Positions 1-9,997 of a stretch of DNA of 64,000 bases are shown here, piece by piece. The notes under the pieces are model-generated. The model saw only the letters and a list, made by a program, of their open reading frames with translations, made no database searches and was not told the DNA's origin. Position numbers and translations under genes: made by a program. Origin of the DNA: Circinella minor (Eukaryota; Mucoromycota; Mucoromycetes; Mucorales; Lichtheimiaceae); the NCBI GenBank assembly GCA_016758965.1, contig JAEPRB010000042.1:1-64000 (forward strand). The letters run 5' to 3'. How positions within the stretch are numbered: the first letter of the stretch is position 1; each line of letters begins with the position of its first letter.

Positions 1-3
1 AAA

Positions 4-114
4 GCAGACGAAGGGCGCGCCAAATACTCAAAATAGACGAGGGGCGCGCCAAATACTCAAAACAGACGAAGGGCGCGCCAAGTTACTAAAGTGCCGGGTC
101 AGAATTGGCGCGCC
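4..114. repeat. Three 29-bp GC-rich repeats plus an inverted partial copy, each centred on GGCGCGCC
   Basis: The 8-bp palindrome GGCGCGCC occurs at 14-21, 43-50 and 72-79, each preceded by AGACGA (6, 35 and 64), giving an exact 29-bp period. A fourth copy at 107-114 is in opposite orientation, sharing AGGGGCGCGCCAA on the complementary strand. The block lies downstream of the integrase frame on the element's sense strand, so it probably belongs to the 3' non-coding part of the retrotransposon. It is strikingly GC-rich for this window. Confidence 0.85.
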
Positions 115-146
115 CCTAGTCATTCCCTTAAAAAGAGTTATAAAAT

Positions 147-1130
147 TTATAAATTTGATCTTGGTTTGCTTTGGTAGTCTTGTTTTTCTGTTCTTGGTGC
201 TTGAGTAAATAAGTTGTTAATAATTTTGAGTATTGTCCAAGGGCCAGTAAATTTTGGATTAGGAAATCTCCAGGTTTCTTTCGGTTTAATTTTTAGGACT
301 GACTCTCCAACTTGGAACATTTTTCCTTCATGTCTTCCTCTATCATAATACTTCTTTTGTCTTTCTTGTGCTTTTTGGATATTCGAGTAGACTTGTTGAT
401 GTAGAATTGGAAGATAATGATTTAAATAACTGATCCAAGTTTCTGTTGTATGAGTTTTTGTTGAGGGAAGAACCAATGGTGCTGTAGTTGGAAGAATTGG
501 TGCTCTTCCGTATAAGATTTCGAATGGTGCTTTTCCTGTTGATGATTGTTTGCTTGTATTAATAGCGAATGTGACAAAAGGAAGATATCGATCCCATGTT
601 GTTGGAGTCTTGTCAACGTAGATTGCTAAAGCTCCTTTAATGGATCTATTGATTCTCTCGACTAACCCGTCACTTTGGGGCCTCGTTACGCTTGTGGTCG
701 ATCTGGAGATCCTTAATCGCTTGCATACCATTGTCATTGCTTCAGAAATGAAGTTTGTGCCATTGTCAGTGATTAACTTTTTCATTACACCATGTTCGAG
801 AATAATTTCATAAAGTAATATTTGAGCAATTGCATTGGAATCAAAACTTGGTAAAGCTGCTGTTACTACCCATTTGGTTAAATATTCGGCAAAGACAAGT
901 AAATAACGATTACCGCTTGTTGTTGTTGGAAGTACTGCTATGTCAGCCGCCCAGACTTCACATGGCTTACCAATTGGAATGCTTGTCATTTTGCCATATT
1001 TGCGAGTTTTGGTTTTATGTAATTGGCAAGGAGTGCAGTGTCGAAGGAATTCGATAATGTCTTGATTTAAGGTAGGCCACCATGCTAGTTGTTTGGCTTT
1101 TGCTAAAAGTTTGTCACGACCAAAATGTGC
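147..1130 (-). pseudogene. Integrase region of the Ty3/gypsy element
   Basis: The zinc-binding module straddles the TGA at 1131-1133: its two His residues flank the stop and the CxxC (C-T-P-C) follows. The ATG-initiated part runs from 989 to 147. The catalytic core is readable, with D in WAADIAVLP, D in LITDNGTNF and E in SDGLVERINRS, matching the D,D-35-E pattern of retroviral-type integrases. A GPWTILKI segment near the C-terminus resembles the start of the usual C-terminal domain. The frame then appears shifted, because a neighbouring frame stays open to about position 130. The enzyme would insert element cDNA, but this copy lacks an uninterrupted frame from RT to integrase. Confidence 0.9.
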
Positions 1131-1808
1131 TCAAGTCGGGTGTGAATGAATTGAGTGAAGAAATTTGGTGCGCAAAGATTTTGGCATGACTGCAAGTGGG
1201 TGATTGTCTTGTTGAATACAAAAAAGATTATTATAATAGAAAAATTTATTATTTTGTTCCTTTTTAAAATTGGTAATTTCTTCATCTTGGTCTTGATGTT
1301 GGAGTAATTCTTCATGAGTAATATGTGATAGTTCTGGTTCTTCGTTATTATCATTGGTTGTATGTTGTGAACTGCAAGATCGGCTTAAAGCGTCTGCATC
1401 TAGATTTTCGGATCCTTTCCTATGGACTATAGTAAATGAATAGCTTTGAATGGCCATGACCCATCGGGCGATTCTTCCTCGTGGTGTGTTGCTACTGAGA
1501 ATTGCCTTTAATGCTGCATGGTCAGTATATATAGTTAATTCAGTGCCATGAATATAACAATGAAAATATAGAAGGCTCCACACAACTGCTAAACATTCTC
1601 GTTCTGTTACAGTATAATTTTGTTCTGCTGGTGATAAAATTCGACTTGCATAAGCAACCGGTCTGTGTCCTTGACATAAAACAGCGCCGAGTCCAACGTC
1701 TGATGCATCAACATGGAGATCATATGGTAAAAACGGACTTGGGTATGCCAGGGTTGGTAATTTCATTAATTTTTTCTTCAGCATCTGAAATGCTTCTTCT
1801 TCTGTTGT
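1131..1808 (-). pseudogene. RNase H region of the Ty3/gypsy element
   Basis: This segment is in the same frame as the RT upstream and the integrase downstream but is bounded on both sides by single TGA codons (1809-1811 and 1131-1133). The RNase H acidic residues are visible: D in LHVDASDVGLGAVL, E in TERECLAVVWSL, D in IYTDHAALKAIL and D in NLDADALSRS. RNase H removes the RNA strand during reverse transcription. The catalytic pattern looks intact, so the stop codons appear more recent than the fixation of the domain. Confidence 0.9.
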
Positions 1809-2569
1809 TCACCAATTCCATTCAACTTCTTTAAGTAATAAATGATATAGTTTTGATGCCCAATATGATAGATTTTCCATAAATCGATGATGAAAATTGC
1901 ATAGGCCTAAAAATCGCATTAATGCCTTTTTATCTTGTGGTGTTTTCCATCTGGCTATTGCTTCAACTCTTGCCGGGTCACTCTTGATTCCTTCACTACT
2001 GACGATATAACCAAGGTATCGAATTTCCGTTTTTCTGAAATGACATTTTTTAATGTTAAGCTTCAAAGAAGCGTTATCTAATATGTCGAGGACGATTGCT
2101 ACATGCTGCCAATGTTCTTCTTCGGTTTCTGACTTGATTAATACAACATCTATGTATACACAAACAAAAGATAATTTTTCCAAAAGATGGTTCATAAAAC
2201 GTGAGTATGTTGCTACGCCATTTGTTACACCATAAGGCATAACCAAAAATCTCCATAATCTTTCACCATCTGAGAAACAAGTTTTATAAGAACTAGCTTC
2301 ATCGAGTTTTATCTGCCAATATCCCGATTTCATATCCAAGAGGATAAACCATTTGCAACCATAAAGTTTGTCTAACAAATCTTCAATTCTTTCTAATGGG
2401 TATTTATCCTTCTCAGTCTTCGAATTTAATTTTTTGTAATTGACGCAGAAACGCAAAGTACCATCTGGTTTTGGAACCAATAACGGTTGGGAGACCCACG
2501 GACTGGTACATTCGACAATTACACCTTGTTCCTTCATCTTTTTAACTTCTTCAGCAAGTACAGCTTTTT
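1809..2569 (-). pseudogene. Reverse transcriptase region, active site altered
   Basis: The ATG-initiated frame runs 2537-1809, but the protein should connect upstream to the protease frame through the A/T run at 2565-2569. RT landmarks in order are DGTLRFCVNYKKLN, the first catalytic Asp in LLDMKSGYWQI (residue 68), MPYGVTN where families usually have MPFGLTN, and YIDV at residues 128-131 where YxDD is required. The codon at 2147-2145 is GTT (Val), so one of the two metal-binding Asp residues is absent. The frame ends at a TGA just before the RNase H connection. Confidence 0.92.
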
Positions 2570-4795
2570 CAGCTGTGAGCGACGAAAATTCGGAGAGAGT
2601 GTTGGTACTGCATCACCGGTATTGATATAATGATAAATTGGGACACTTGTCGTCGTTTGTTTGGTTGTTTTATTGTAAAGATCGGGGTGTTTATATAATA
2701 ATTCTAATGCTTGAGGTGGAATTGAGGTTCTGCCATCTGTAATGGTTGAGTTGTTGCTGTTTACGACAGTAAAATCCTTTTTTCGAATGAGTGTTTTGTT
2801 TGTTGGATCTAATAAGATACCGAGATCACGTAGCCAATCCATGCCTAGAATAACTTTTGTATTTTGATTTGGGACCACGCGAAGGGTTGTATTGTATTTT
2901 TCTTGATTCATTTCCAATGTGGTAATGACAGCTTGATTGGAAAAGGATTTTGATTTATTGCCATACTGTATATAGAGATTTGTGGCTGGAATTGCTGATA
3001 GTTGTGTTTGCTGAAGTGTAGTTGCATCTATAGTTGTTATTTCCGATCCTGTGTCTACTAATGCTTCAATGACTAATCCGCCTAATATTATTGGTACAGT
3101 GAAACGTAGTGCGGAATGACTCGCGTCATCAGTTTGTACTGATTGTTTTGTTTGAATAAACTCTTCGCTGGTGATGACACGTTGGGAGCATTGTGAACGT
3201 TCTAAATGGTCAAAAAGCGGTGAGGTGAAATTATCTGGTATGTCATTGATGTTGTCTTTTTGAGGTGCTTTAATTTGAGCTGAGTGTTGTCGTACTGTGG
3301 CATCCTTCTTGAACAAGCAGTCGCTCATTTTATGTCCATAACGTTTGCAACCATTGTAGTTTCCTGGAAAATATGGTGTTTTTTGTCGGGACGGATGTTT
3401 TTGTGCGTGTTGTGGATGAGGTTGGTGATTTGGCTGACGATTATCAAAACGCTTGTTAAATTGGTGAGCTCTTCTATATTTATGATTGGGACGGAATTTG
3501 GTTGATTGTTGTTGATTTACATCGACTTCCATTGGTGAATAATTAGTAGGTGTTGAGGCCGGTTGTTGCAAACCAGGTGGTGCTGAAGGTGGACCGAGGT
3601 TAAGAAAATTAGTTTGAGCATTTACTGTTTTATCAATGCGTTCAAGGTAAATCGTATATTGAACTGCATCATCAAGTGTATTTGGCTTAAAACGCGAAAC
3701 TTCTCTTGCTACTTTTTCGTTCGCATGAAGGTTGAAAAAATAAAGTTTCATTTCTTCTTTCATGGTGGAATCAATTCGGTTTAATGCCAATTTTAGGCGA
3801 GCTCCAAAAGTGACCATGCTTTCTGATTTTTGCTTTAAATTAGGTAGGTTTGATAATTCTACTACCGTTTGTTGAATACCTCCACCATAATGAGTTTGAA
3901 AGGTTTCTTTGAGACGATTATAATTTCTTTTTGTTTCTTCTGGTAAGGAATCATACCAGTCAACGGCATCATCTTCCATTGACATCATAAACTCTAAGCA
4001 GCTACTTTTTTCATCCCAACCATAGTATCTTATAGCTTTTTCGAATTTAGAAATCCATGTATGAGGATTATCACCTACTTTTCCTTGAAAAGCTTTAACG
4101 ACTTGTCGTCTGAATTTTTTGGTGTTGATTTCCGACGTATCATTTTGTCTTACTAATGGTGTATTCACCGGAATATTTCGGATTGGCGTTTGTTGTTGTG
4201 CAATTTGCATGAGAGTAGTAAGAGCAGTAATAAAAAATTCGTTATTTGATGAAGTTGATAATGTATTAGTATGTTGGTTTTGATTTTGTTGCTGTAATTG
4301 TTGTAGAATTTGCTGTTGCATTTCAGCGTGACGAACTTCACGCTGTTCTTGTTGTAAAAAGGCGGCAAATGTTTGTGATAAGGTTGACGATATACCTTTG
4401 TCCGGTTCTACTTGCATGCTGCTGTTAGAACTTTGTATATTATTGGTGAGTTGATTTATTTCTTGTTGGTGTAGTCTATTTTGAATTTCGAGTTGCTGTC
4501 TTATTTCTTCTTCATTATTTCTCTGCCATTCTTCCATTTCTTGTCTTTGACGAGCTAGTGCCGTTTCATACTGGTGGGTCATTTGCGTTAGCATTCTATC
4601 CATGTGTTGCTGTATTATATTTTCGGTTGTCAATGTTGTATTAACGTTTTGAGGCGTTTGGATGAGTTGTTCATCATCTAAAACCATTTCTTGCTGACGC
4701 TCTTGTATTCTTCCACCTCCGGGAAGATGCTGGTCCAATGACCATTCAGTATTGTCATGTTCGTTTAGGCGATCCTGGGGATCCGTATAATCCAT
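2534..4795 (-). CDS. Gag-protease polyprotein of the Ty3/gypsy element (753 aa)
   Basis: A long open frame starts with ATG at 4795. Residues from about 40 to 200 are Gln/Asn-rich and coiled-coil-like. A capsid-like segment follows, with NPHTWISKFEKAIRYYGW and DAVDWYDSLP, typical of Ty3-type Gag. The zinc knuckle C-x2-C-x4-H-x4-C is incomplete: CKRYGHKMSDC supplies the last three ligands, but Tyr occupies the first Cys position. The aspartic protease has ALVDTGSEITTI and the VILGMDWL signature. The frame ends in TGA just as the sequence turns into the RT N-terminus in the -1 frame. The frame is long and open, but zinc knuckle loss suggests impaired RNA packaging. Confidence 0.93.
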   Translation of the reverse strand: MDYTDPQDRLNEHDNTEWSLDQHLPGGGRIQERQQEMVLDDEQLIQTPQNVNTTLTTENIIQQHMDRMLTQMTHQYETALARQRQEMEEWQRNNEEEIRQQLEIQNRLHQQEINQLTNNIQSSNSSMQVEPDKGISSTLSQTFAAFLQQEQREVRHAEMQQQILQQLQQQNQNQHTNTLSTSSNNEFFITALTTLMQIAQQQTPIRNIPVNTPLVRQNDTSEINTKKFRRQVVKAFQGKVGDNPHTWISKFEKAIRYYGWDEKSSCLEFMMSMEDDAVDWYDSLPEETKRNYNRLKETFQTHYGGGIQQTVVELSNLPNLKQKSESMVTFGARLKLALNRIDSTMKEEMKLYFFNLHANEKVAREVSRFKPNTLDDAVQYTIYLERIDKTVNAQTNFLNLGPPSAPPGLQQPASTPTNYSPMEVDVNQQQSTKFRPNHKYRRAHQFNKRFDNRQPNHQPHPQHAQKHPSRQKTPYFPGNYNGCKRYGHKMSDCLFKKDATVRQHSAQIKAPQKDNINDIPDNFTSPLFDHLERSQCSQRVITSEEFIQTKQSVQTDDASHSALRFTVPIILGGLVIEALVDTGSEITTIDATTLQQTQLSAIPATNLYIQYGNKSKSFSNQAVITTLEMNQEKYNTTLRVVPNQNTKVILGMDWLRDLGILLDPTNKTLIRKKDFTVVNSNNSTITDGRTSIPPQALELLYKHPDLYNKTTKQTTTSVPIYHYINTGDAVPTLSPNFRRSQLKKLYLLKKLKR

Positions 4796-4836
4796 TGTTA
4801 GACTTTTCGTATAAGTTAATTGGCTTCTCCACCAAA

Positions 4837-4934
4837 TGTAATAGTTAAGAGATAAACAACTGTCCTTTATTCATATTCATATAATTATAGTATTTATATT
4901 AAGGTGGGACATGTGACTACTTCTAACTCTTACA
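4837..4934 (-). repeat. Candidate short 5' LTR of the retrotransposon (98 bp)
   Basis: On the forward strand the interval begins TGTAATAGTTAAGAG and ends CTAACTCTTACA. Its ends are imperfect inverted repeats (TGTAATAGTTA against TGTAAGAGTTA), with the TG...CA termini expected of an LTR. On the element's sense strand it contains an AATATAAATA TATA-like stretch. Two bases after its inner end is TGGTGGAGAAGCC, a plausible tRNA primer-binding site starting with TGG, about 40 bp before the gag ATG. At 98 bp it would be unusually short, and no second copy is inside the window. Confidence 0.5.
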
Positions 4935-7869
4935 TATTGGTTGCACAAAAAGTTTATAAAAAATGTCGATTATCTGCCCCGTTGAAATCAATAGATCGAA
5001 ATGTTTTTTTAGGATTGATACGTATCACATACACGCAAAAGCTATCATAATAATTTTTACGTATCGCGAACTAAAATAAAAAATAATCTTTTATTTTACT
5101 AATAATTGTAATAATGAAATATTTATATTTTTCTAGAAGCTTTGCGAAATATAATATGTAATGATACGTGACAGTAATAATTATAATGATGATGTAATTT
5201 CCAACTAAAAGAATTATTATGGATCGCGAGTGATATTGAAAAGCGAAATGATGACGATGATTGTTTTAAATGAAAATAATCTAAAGAAGCGTGCAAAAAA
5301 AAAAGAGTTGATATTGATCAATTTTAATTATGACGACTACTCGGATTCAAATAATAGATTAACGATTAGTATAACAAGGATCCGTGTGAAACTATGATAT
5401 AATAAAAAAACAATAGGCCTATTTTAATGTGACTTAATTTACACAACATAACTTGTATCAGTAATATTATCAAAGTTACTAACTATACGTACGTAATTTA
5501 TACTATATGAAATGTTTGATTCTATTTTATTCTACTATATTCTTATACGTGGTTTCTTTTTAATATTATACTTCATTGATATTTTTATATGATATGCAAG
5601 TACGTACAATTATTTTTTTTTGTATATCTTAACATCTAATTCTCATGTATACAGTAATAGCTTTTATTTTTTCTTTCATTATTATGTACTATTGTAATAT
5701 TATTTTCTTCTTTGCTTCCATATTTTTAACAAATATATGTTCATTAATAATTATTTAAAGCTAGATACAAAATTTGATTAACATTTAATAATATTAATTG
5801 TTATCAAGTTAGTAACCATGTGTACGTATTTTAACCTATGTAATAATATAATTAAATACGTAATGAGGAGGATAATATCAAATTATTTGTACGAACACTT
5901 TAAAGATATGTGATAAAATTCTAATCGTATTTAAATTATCACAACAAGTTATATATGAAAGTAAATTAAAAATTCCTACATATTAAGTATATTATACATA
6001 ATAAATTTGGCATTAGAAATTTCAACTCGTACCCTTCTTTGATAACTTTTATTATTAGTATAGCTAGGAATATATAAAATATATAGAGTATCTTTTTTTT
6101 TCTATTAAGTAGATTTATTTACATTTCAATTAAATTATATCTTTTATAATATAAATACATCATAATACTAGCTATTAAACAGTTATAAATTATTAAAAGT
6201 GTCAAAAAGACATCTATATTTTATCGATAATCTAAATACACAGACGTTGTGGACAAGTATTTGTATCAAAATTATAAAAGCTACCATATCTGATATTTTT
6301 AAAAGGATTTATAAGTAATCTACACAAAATTTATATAAAGGTTTTTAAGAAGTTGTAAACTGGACAAAAAACCACTACACAAAAAATGTATATATGATAA
6401 AACTGCACAAAAAATGCACCATGAATATAACCTGCACGAAAATTTACAGTACAAATATATAGTGTAACGTAAAACTAGAGGCGATCTACACGAAAATCCC
6501 CAAAAATCTGCACAAAATTTCACAGTACCCTTTTATTTTCATTACCATCAAAGTAAAAGCGAAATTTTGTGTTTTTGTATTGAATCTTTTACAATTCTCA
6601 TTAAAGATTTTGCATCAATGACATCGCTTTTTATGTTTTTACGTTCCTGAATATATAAACTTTTAATTTTATTGAAACGCTACTTCTGAAACAAAAAAAA
6701 AAAAAATCTACAAATTTGTCTTTGCATAATAACCTAGTATTAAACACAGTACCTTCCGCTATTCTTCAAGAAAGTCACAATAACAATAAAATTAAGAATA
6801 ATAATGTTAACCAGTCTTATATATTTAACTTCACGTTCGACCAGCCACTTTGATCGAGTTATTAAGAATGTATAAGTAGAGCTCACATACTTTGACACAA
6901 AAACAAGAGCGTAAAACTCTCAGCAAATAATTTGGAAAAATCAGTAATTCATTCTTATTGTGATGACACATACCGACTCCTAATTGTTTTATTTTTTATT
7001 TTTTGTTACACCATGTTTGCGACACGTAACTATATATGCACCGCTTGAGATGGTCCCATTTAATTTTTTTCTTCTTGTCTAAAAAACACAAACCTCTTGA
7101 ATTTCTTGTCCTTTTGAATTTCAAAAATAGTTAAGTAACGCTACGGACATATTTTTGGCCTTATTATACAGCAATGTGTGTCCGCTTGAACAATCGGTTT
7201 CTATTCGATTCTAAAACCGTTTTTTTATTTAACTGTGGTTATAATGAGATAAATAAGAGCAATAAAATAGAATGATAGGACTAGAATAAATATAGTTGAG
7301 ATTATGTTTATTCATTCAATATAATAACTACTCTTTTGTATCTTTTCTAAACTACTTGGTTATCTTATTTTATCTGGCTGACTATAACTAAACTATATTT
7401 TATAAGAATGAATGAAATAACCTATATTTTTTTTATTATTGTTTAGATATCAATTCTAGATCATTCTTTGAAACTGTTTATAACAGTTGTATATCATGAT
7501 TAATCTTCTTGTTCATAATTTGCATCTGATAAACTAACTACATCTTGGTAAACGGATTAATGATAAGTATCCGGGGACAGCATGATATTGATAAAGTGGG
7601 TGGGGTATTTGACTAAAAAAATACAAGAGCTGTGTATTTTAGATTATACGGGCGGAAATCATGTGATCCGACGCATTATATTTTTAAAAATCTCTTACGA
7701 CTGTACAGTAAGTTTTTCTAGTTAAGTCTGTCTCTCTCCATATGTGAATATCGGTATCGATTTCGTGAAATACCAGCTACAAAGGATACTGTAAGACACC
7801 ATATAGTTAGATTAAACTGTACAAGATAAAAATATGATATCTTATATTAACGTAGCTTGGTTGTTTTAG
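4935..7869. other. AT-rich intergenic DNA, no gene seen
   Basis: About 2.9 kb of very AT-rich sequence with stops in all frames. ATG, TACGTA and homopolymer runs are common, but I find no exon-like stretch, RNA gene or long repeat. From about 7600 base composition rises slightly towards the relict coding region that follows. Confidence 0.7.
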
Positions 7870-8055
7870 GGTGTAGCCTTACATCATTATAAAGAGAATA
7901 GGCTAAGGTTTAAAAATTTTGTGCTTATTAGAAAGGAAGACTATAGTAGCCGGCGCTATTATGGGCATGTGGTCAGCTTTCTTACCATACATTATGGATA
8001 CAGTGATGACCAGACATTTCTAGACAGATATCAACAACATGTTAGATTTACTTGA
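7870..8055 (+). pseudogene. Relict exon-like frame, possible transposon-encoded protein fragment
   Basis: A 61-codon open stretch follows a TTTTAG acceptor-like sequence and ends in TGA at 8053-8055. Its translation is protein-like, with the motif SRRYYGHVVSFLTIHYG, and has balanced composition unlike the surrounding random frames. The YYGHV context recalls large fungal transposon-associated proteins, but I cannot assign a family. There is no start codon and no convincing downstream splice. Two more protein-like stretches follow on the same strand, suggesting one decayed gene. Confidence 0.35.
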
Positions 8056-8201
8056 TAAAAAATTACGACATCTTTTCTTAAGAGGAAGGTTGTGCTCTGA
8101 AACAAAGATGATTTTGTTTTTGGTGCGTATAATATACCTAAACTTTTTATTTACAGTTACAGTCATCGAATTATAATTCTTACAAAATAACATTTTTTAT
8201 A

Positions 8202-8923
8202 TAAAACACAATCATAAAATGTCAATTGAAATTTATTGAGATCATTGATACTTTTTCTCGAGGATGTGCTCGAAAATATTGGGGGACAACTTCTCATCCC
8301 GGAACGGTTCACGATTTCAATCTTTCTAATATTTTCAAAAGTGGACGGTTGAGAACTTTAGGGCTACACGTTTGTCTTGAAAACAATACCAAAGCTGAAA
8401 CTGCCAACCCTTTATTGCCATTCGTGTCTTCAGGAGTAGTTGAAACTGACTGGTTTGAGAACGGATGTTCAGTGGGTTGTCACATACACATATACAGCTG
8501 TATGTTTCACTGCACCTCGAATTTCTTGAACGAGTGTTGACAAGAATTTATGGCTCCTTTTTTAACAGCCTACATATAAACTTTTTCTTTAAATATAAAA
8601 GTGATTCTATATATCTTTTTATAGGCATTACTCACTTTTTTAAAATTCGCTTTTTTTTAACACTCATGCTCATTGATTTACCCCGACGCATAAAAAAAGT
8701 TAATTTTTACGCAACACGCTGCTACTATGACTACACAAAGAAAGTCGTGTTTGTTCCTACGTTAAATAAGAACGTTGTCAAGAAATCTATTGTCATGGTA
8801 ATTGAATGTCACAGCCCAATCTTAGTTTGCCACGGAATGTTGCAATCTATAGTTTTTAAAGATCTTGTTCGACTTCTTTTTTTTTTTTTTTTTGACCCGG
8901 AACCAATTAGTTTCGCACTGTAA
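8202..8923 (+). pseudogene. Further relict coding stretches (+), unknown family
   Basis: Two overlapping frames look partly protein-like: about 8205-8540 (TTG-start region with GCARKYWGTTSHPGTVHDF) and about 8640-8880 in another frame (DLPRRIKKVNFYATRCYYDY). Neither has a good ATG context, and both end in low-complexity T-runs. They may be separate exons or frame-shifted pieces of the dead gene that starts near 7870. I recognise no domain. A six-frame protein search of 7600-8950 would settle whether this is a transposase remnant. Confidence 0.25.
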
Positions 8924-9034
8924 TAAGCATGCTTTATGCCGGTTACCACACTGTTGGGGCTTTATCTGTAAGAGATCGCTATATTCATTGGTTTTTTTCT
9001 TTCATTAAAAATGGTTACCACGACTATTTACTTT

Positions 9035-9610
9035 TTTTCTCTTTCTCTTTCCTTTCAACTACTTTTTTTTTTTTAAAAAAAATGTACTTTCGGTAACCTA
9101 TTCTTTCAACATTCCTTTTTCCACTTTCTCTTTCTTTCCAACATTCAAGTAAAGTAAGTATTACTCTTTTTTTTTTGACATTCCTTTTTGACCTTTTTTT
9201 TTTGACCTTTACTTGTTATTTCAATTTTTTATTTCTTTTTTGTACTCTTAATTTCTTCCCTCCCAACAGTAAACAAAAAAAGAAGTGCAGTAAATACTAC
9301 TCTTTTTTTTTCTTTTTGATACTTTCCATTTTTCCCTTTCTCTTTCGTTCCAACAATCAAAAGAAAAAGAAGTAAAGGAAGCACTTTTTCTTTTGACATT
9401 TACTTTTCAGTTACACTTGTAACTTCAATTTTCACCCTTCTTTCCTTCCACAACATTCAAAAAAAGGGAGAGCAGTGAAAACTACTCTTCTTTTTTCCTC
9501 TCTACATTCTTTTTTGTATTGTATCTATCTCCCAACCCTCAAAAAAAAAGTATTACTCTTCTTTTCTTTTTATACTTTCCTTTTCACATTCCTTTTTATG
9601 TTTTTTTTTT
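9035..9610. repeat. Degenerate pyrimidine-rich tandem repeat (about 85-120 bp units)
   Basis: A recognisable core, CCAACA(T/A)TCAAA followed by AAGTA-type purines and then (A)CTACTC with a long T/C run, recurs near 9136, 9257, 9348, 9446 and 9530. Spacing varies between about 84 and 121 bp. Between cores the strand is almost pure C/T, with CTTTC and T8-T12 tracts. The repeats are too diverged for a young satellite and too irregular in period for coding sequence. Confidence 0.6.
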
Positions 9611-9712
9611 TACTTCTATTATTTATTATGCTTCTGCTTTTCTTAACCTATTTTTTTTTTTACTATAGTGGCTGTCTCTCATGTTGCTAAATTTTTCTAT
9701 AACTTTTTATTT

Positions 9713-9997
9713 TTACTGTAGCTTTTTGGTTTTTCCACATTCACTTGGCAAACAGTGAGTGCATAAACGTATCACCAGTAATAGATCTTCAAGCGCGACA
9801 ATTATGGCCTTTCGATCTTTACTGGCTTTATCCTCTTTGGCTTGAAAAAGCACGCAGCGTATCCATACAAGACATATCCTCAATGGTGTACTTCTGGTCT
9901 TTACAGTATTATAACCGTTAACAGTCTCCCATAATTCGGTATAAATAAGGTTTTTCCAAGGTGTCAAGATGAGTTTTAATACCGATCGTGTAACTAC
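9713..9997 (-). pseudogene. Minus-strand relict frame, unknown
   Basis: The frame is open for 94 codons and ends in TAA at 9713. Its translation is protein-like (WKNLIYTELWETVNGYN, then ASKDRKAIIVALEDLL), with mixed hydrophobic and charged residues rather than low complexity. There is no ATG in a suitable place; the only in-frame start is TTG. No domain is recognised. It may be part of the same debris as the relict frames at 7870-8923, in opposite orientation. Confidence 0.3.

Larger units (their letters stand above)
1..4934 (-). mobile_element. Ty3/gypsy LTR retrotransposon, degenerate, 3' end beyond the window
   Basis: Read on the minus strand, the order is candidate 5' LTR (4934-4837), Gag plus aspartic protease, reverse transcriptase, RNase H, integrase. 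RT-RNase H before integrase is the Ty3/gypsy order. The copy is inactive as read: there is a frame change near 2565-2569 in an A/T run between protease and RT, in-frame TGA codons at 1809-1811 and 1131-1133, a Val in place of the second Asp of the RT YxDD box, and a missing first Cys in the Gag zinc knuckle. A further frame change after the integrase core is likely, because another frame stays open to about position 130. The 3' LTR is not seen and should lie left of position 1. Confidence 0.95.

Noticed and set aside
4..90. 29-bp direct repeats that could suggest a CRISPR array
   Set aside because: The repeats are head-to-tail with no spacers of unique sequence, and they lie in a eukaryotic retroelement.
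1131..1811. In-frame TGA codons read as sense codons (recoding or variant code)
   Set aside because: No in-frame TGA occurs inside any of the confident host exons, so TGA is not a normal sense codon here; the element is simply decayed.
2534..2569. Programmed -1 frameshift between protease and RT
   Set aside because: The A5 run with no clear slippery heptamer and no obvious downstream structure fits a one-base deletion better, and the copy carries several other lesions. Comparison with intact copies would decide.
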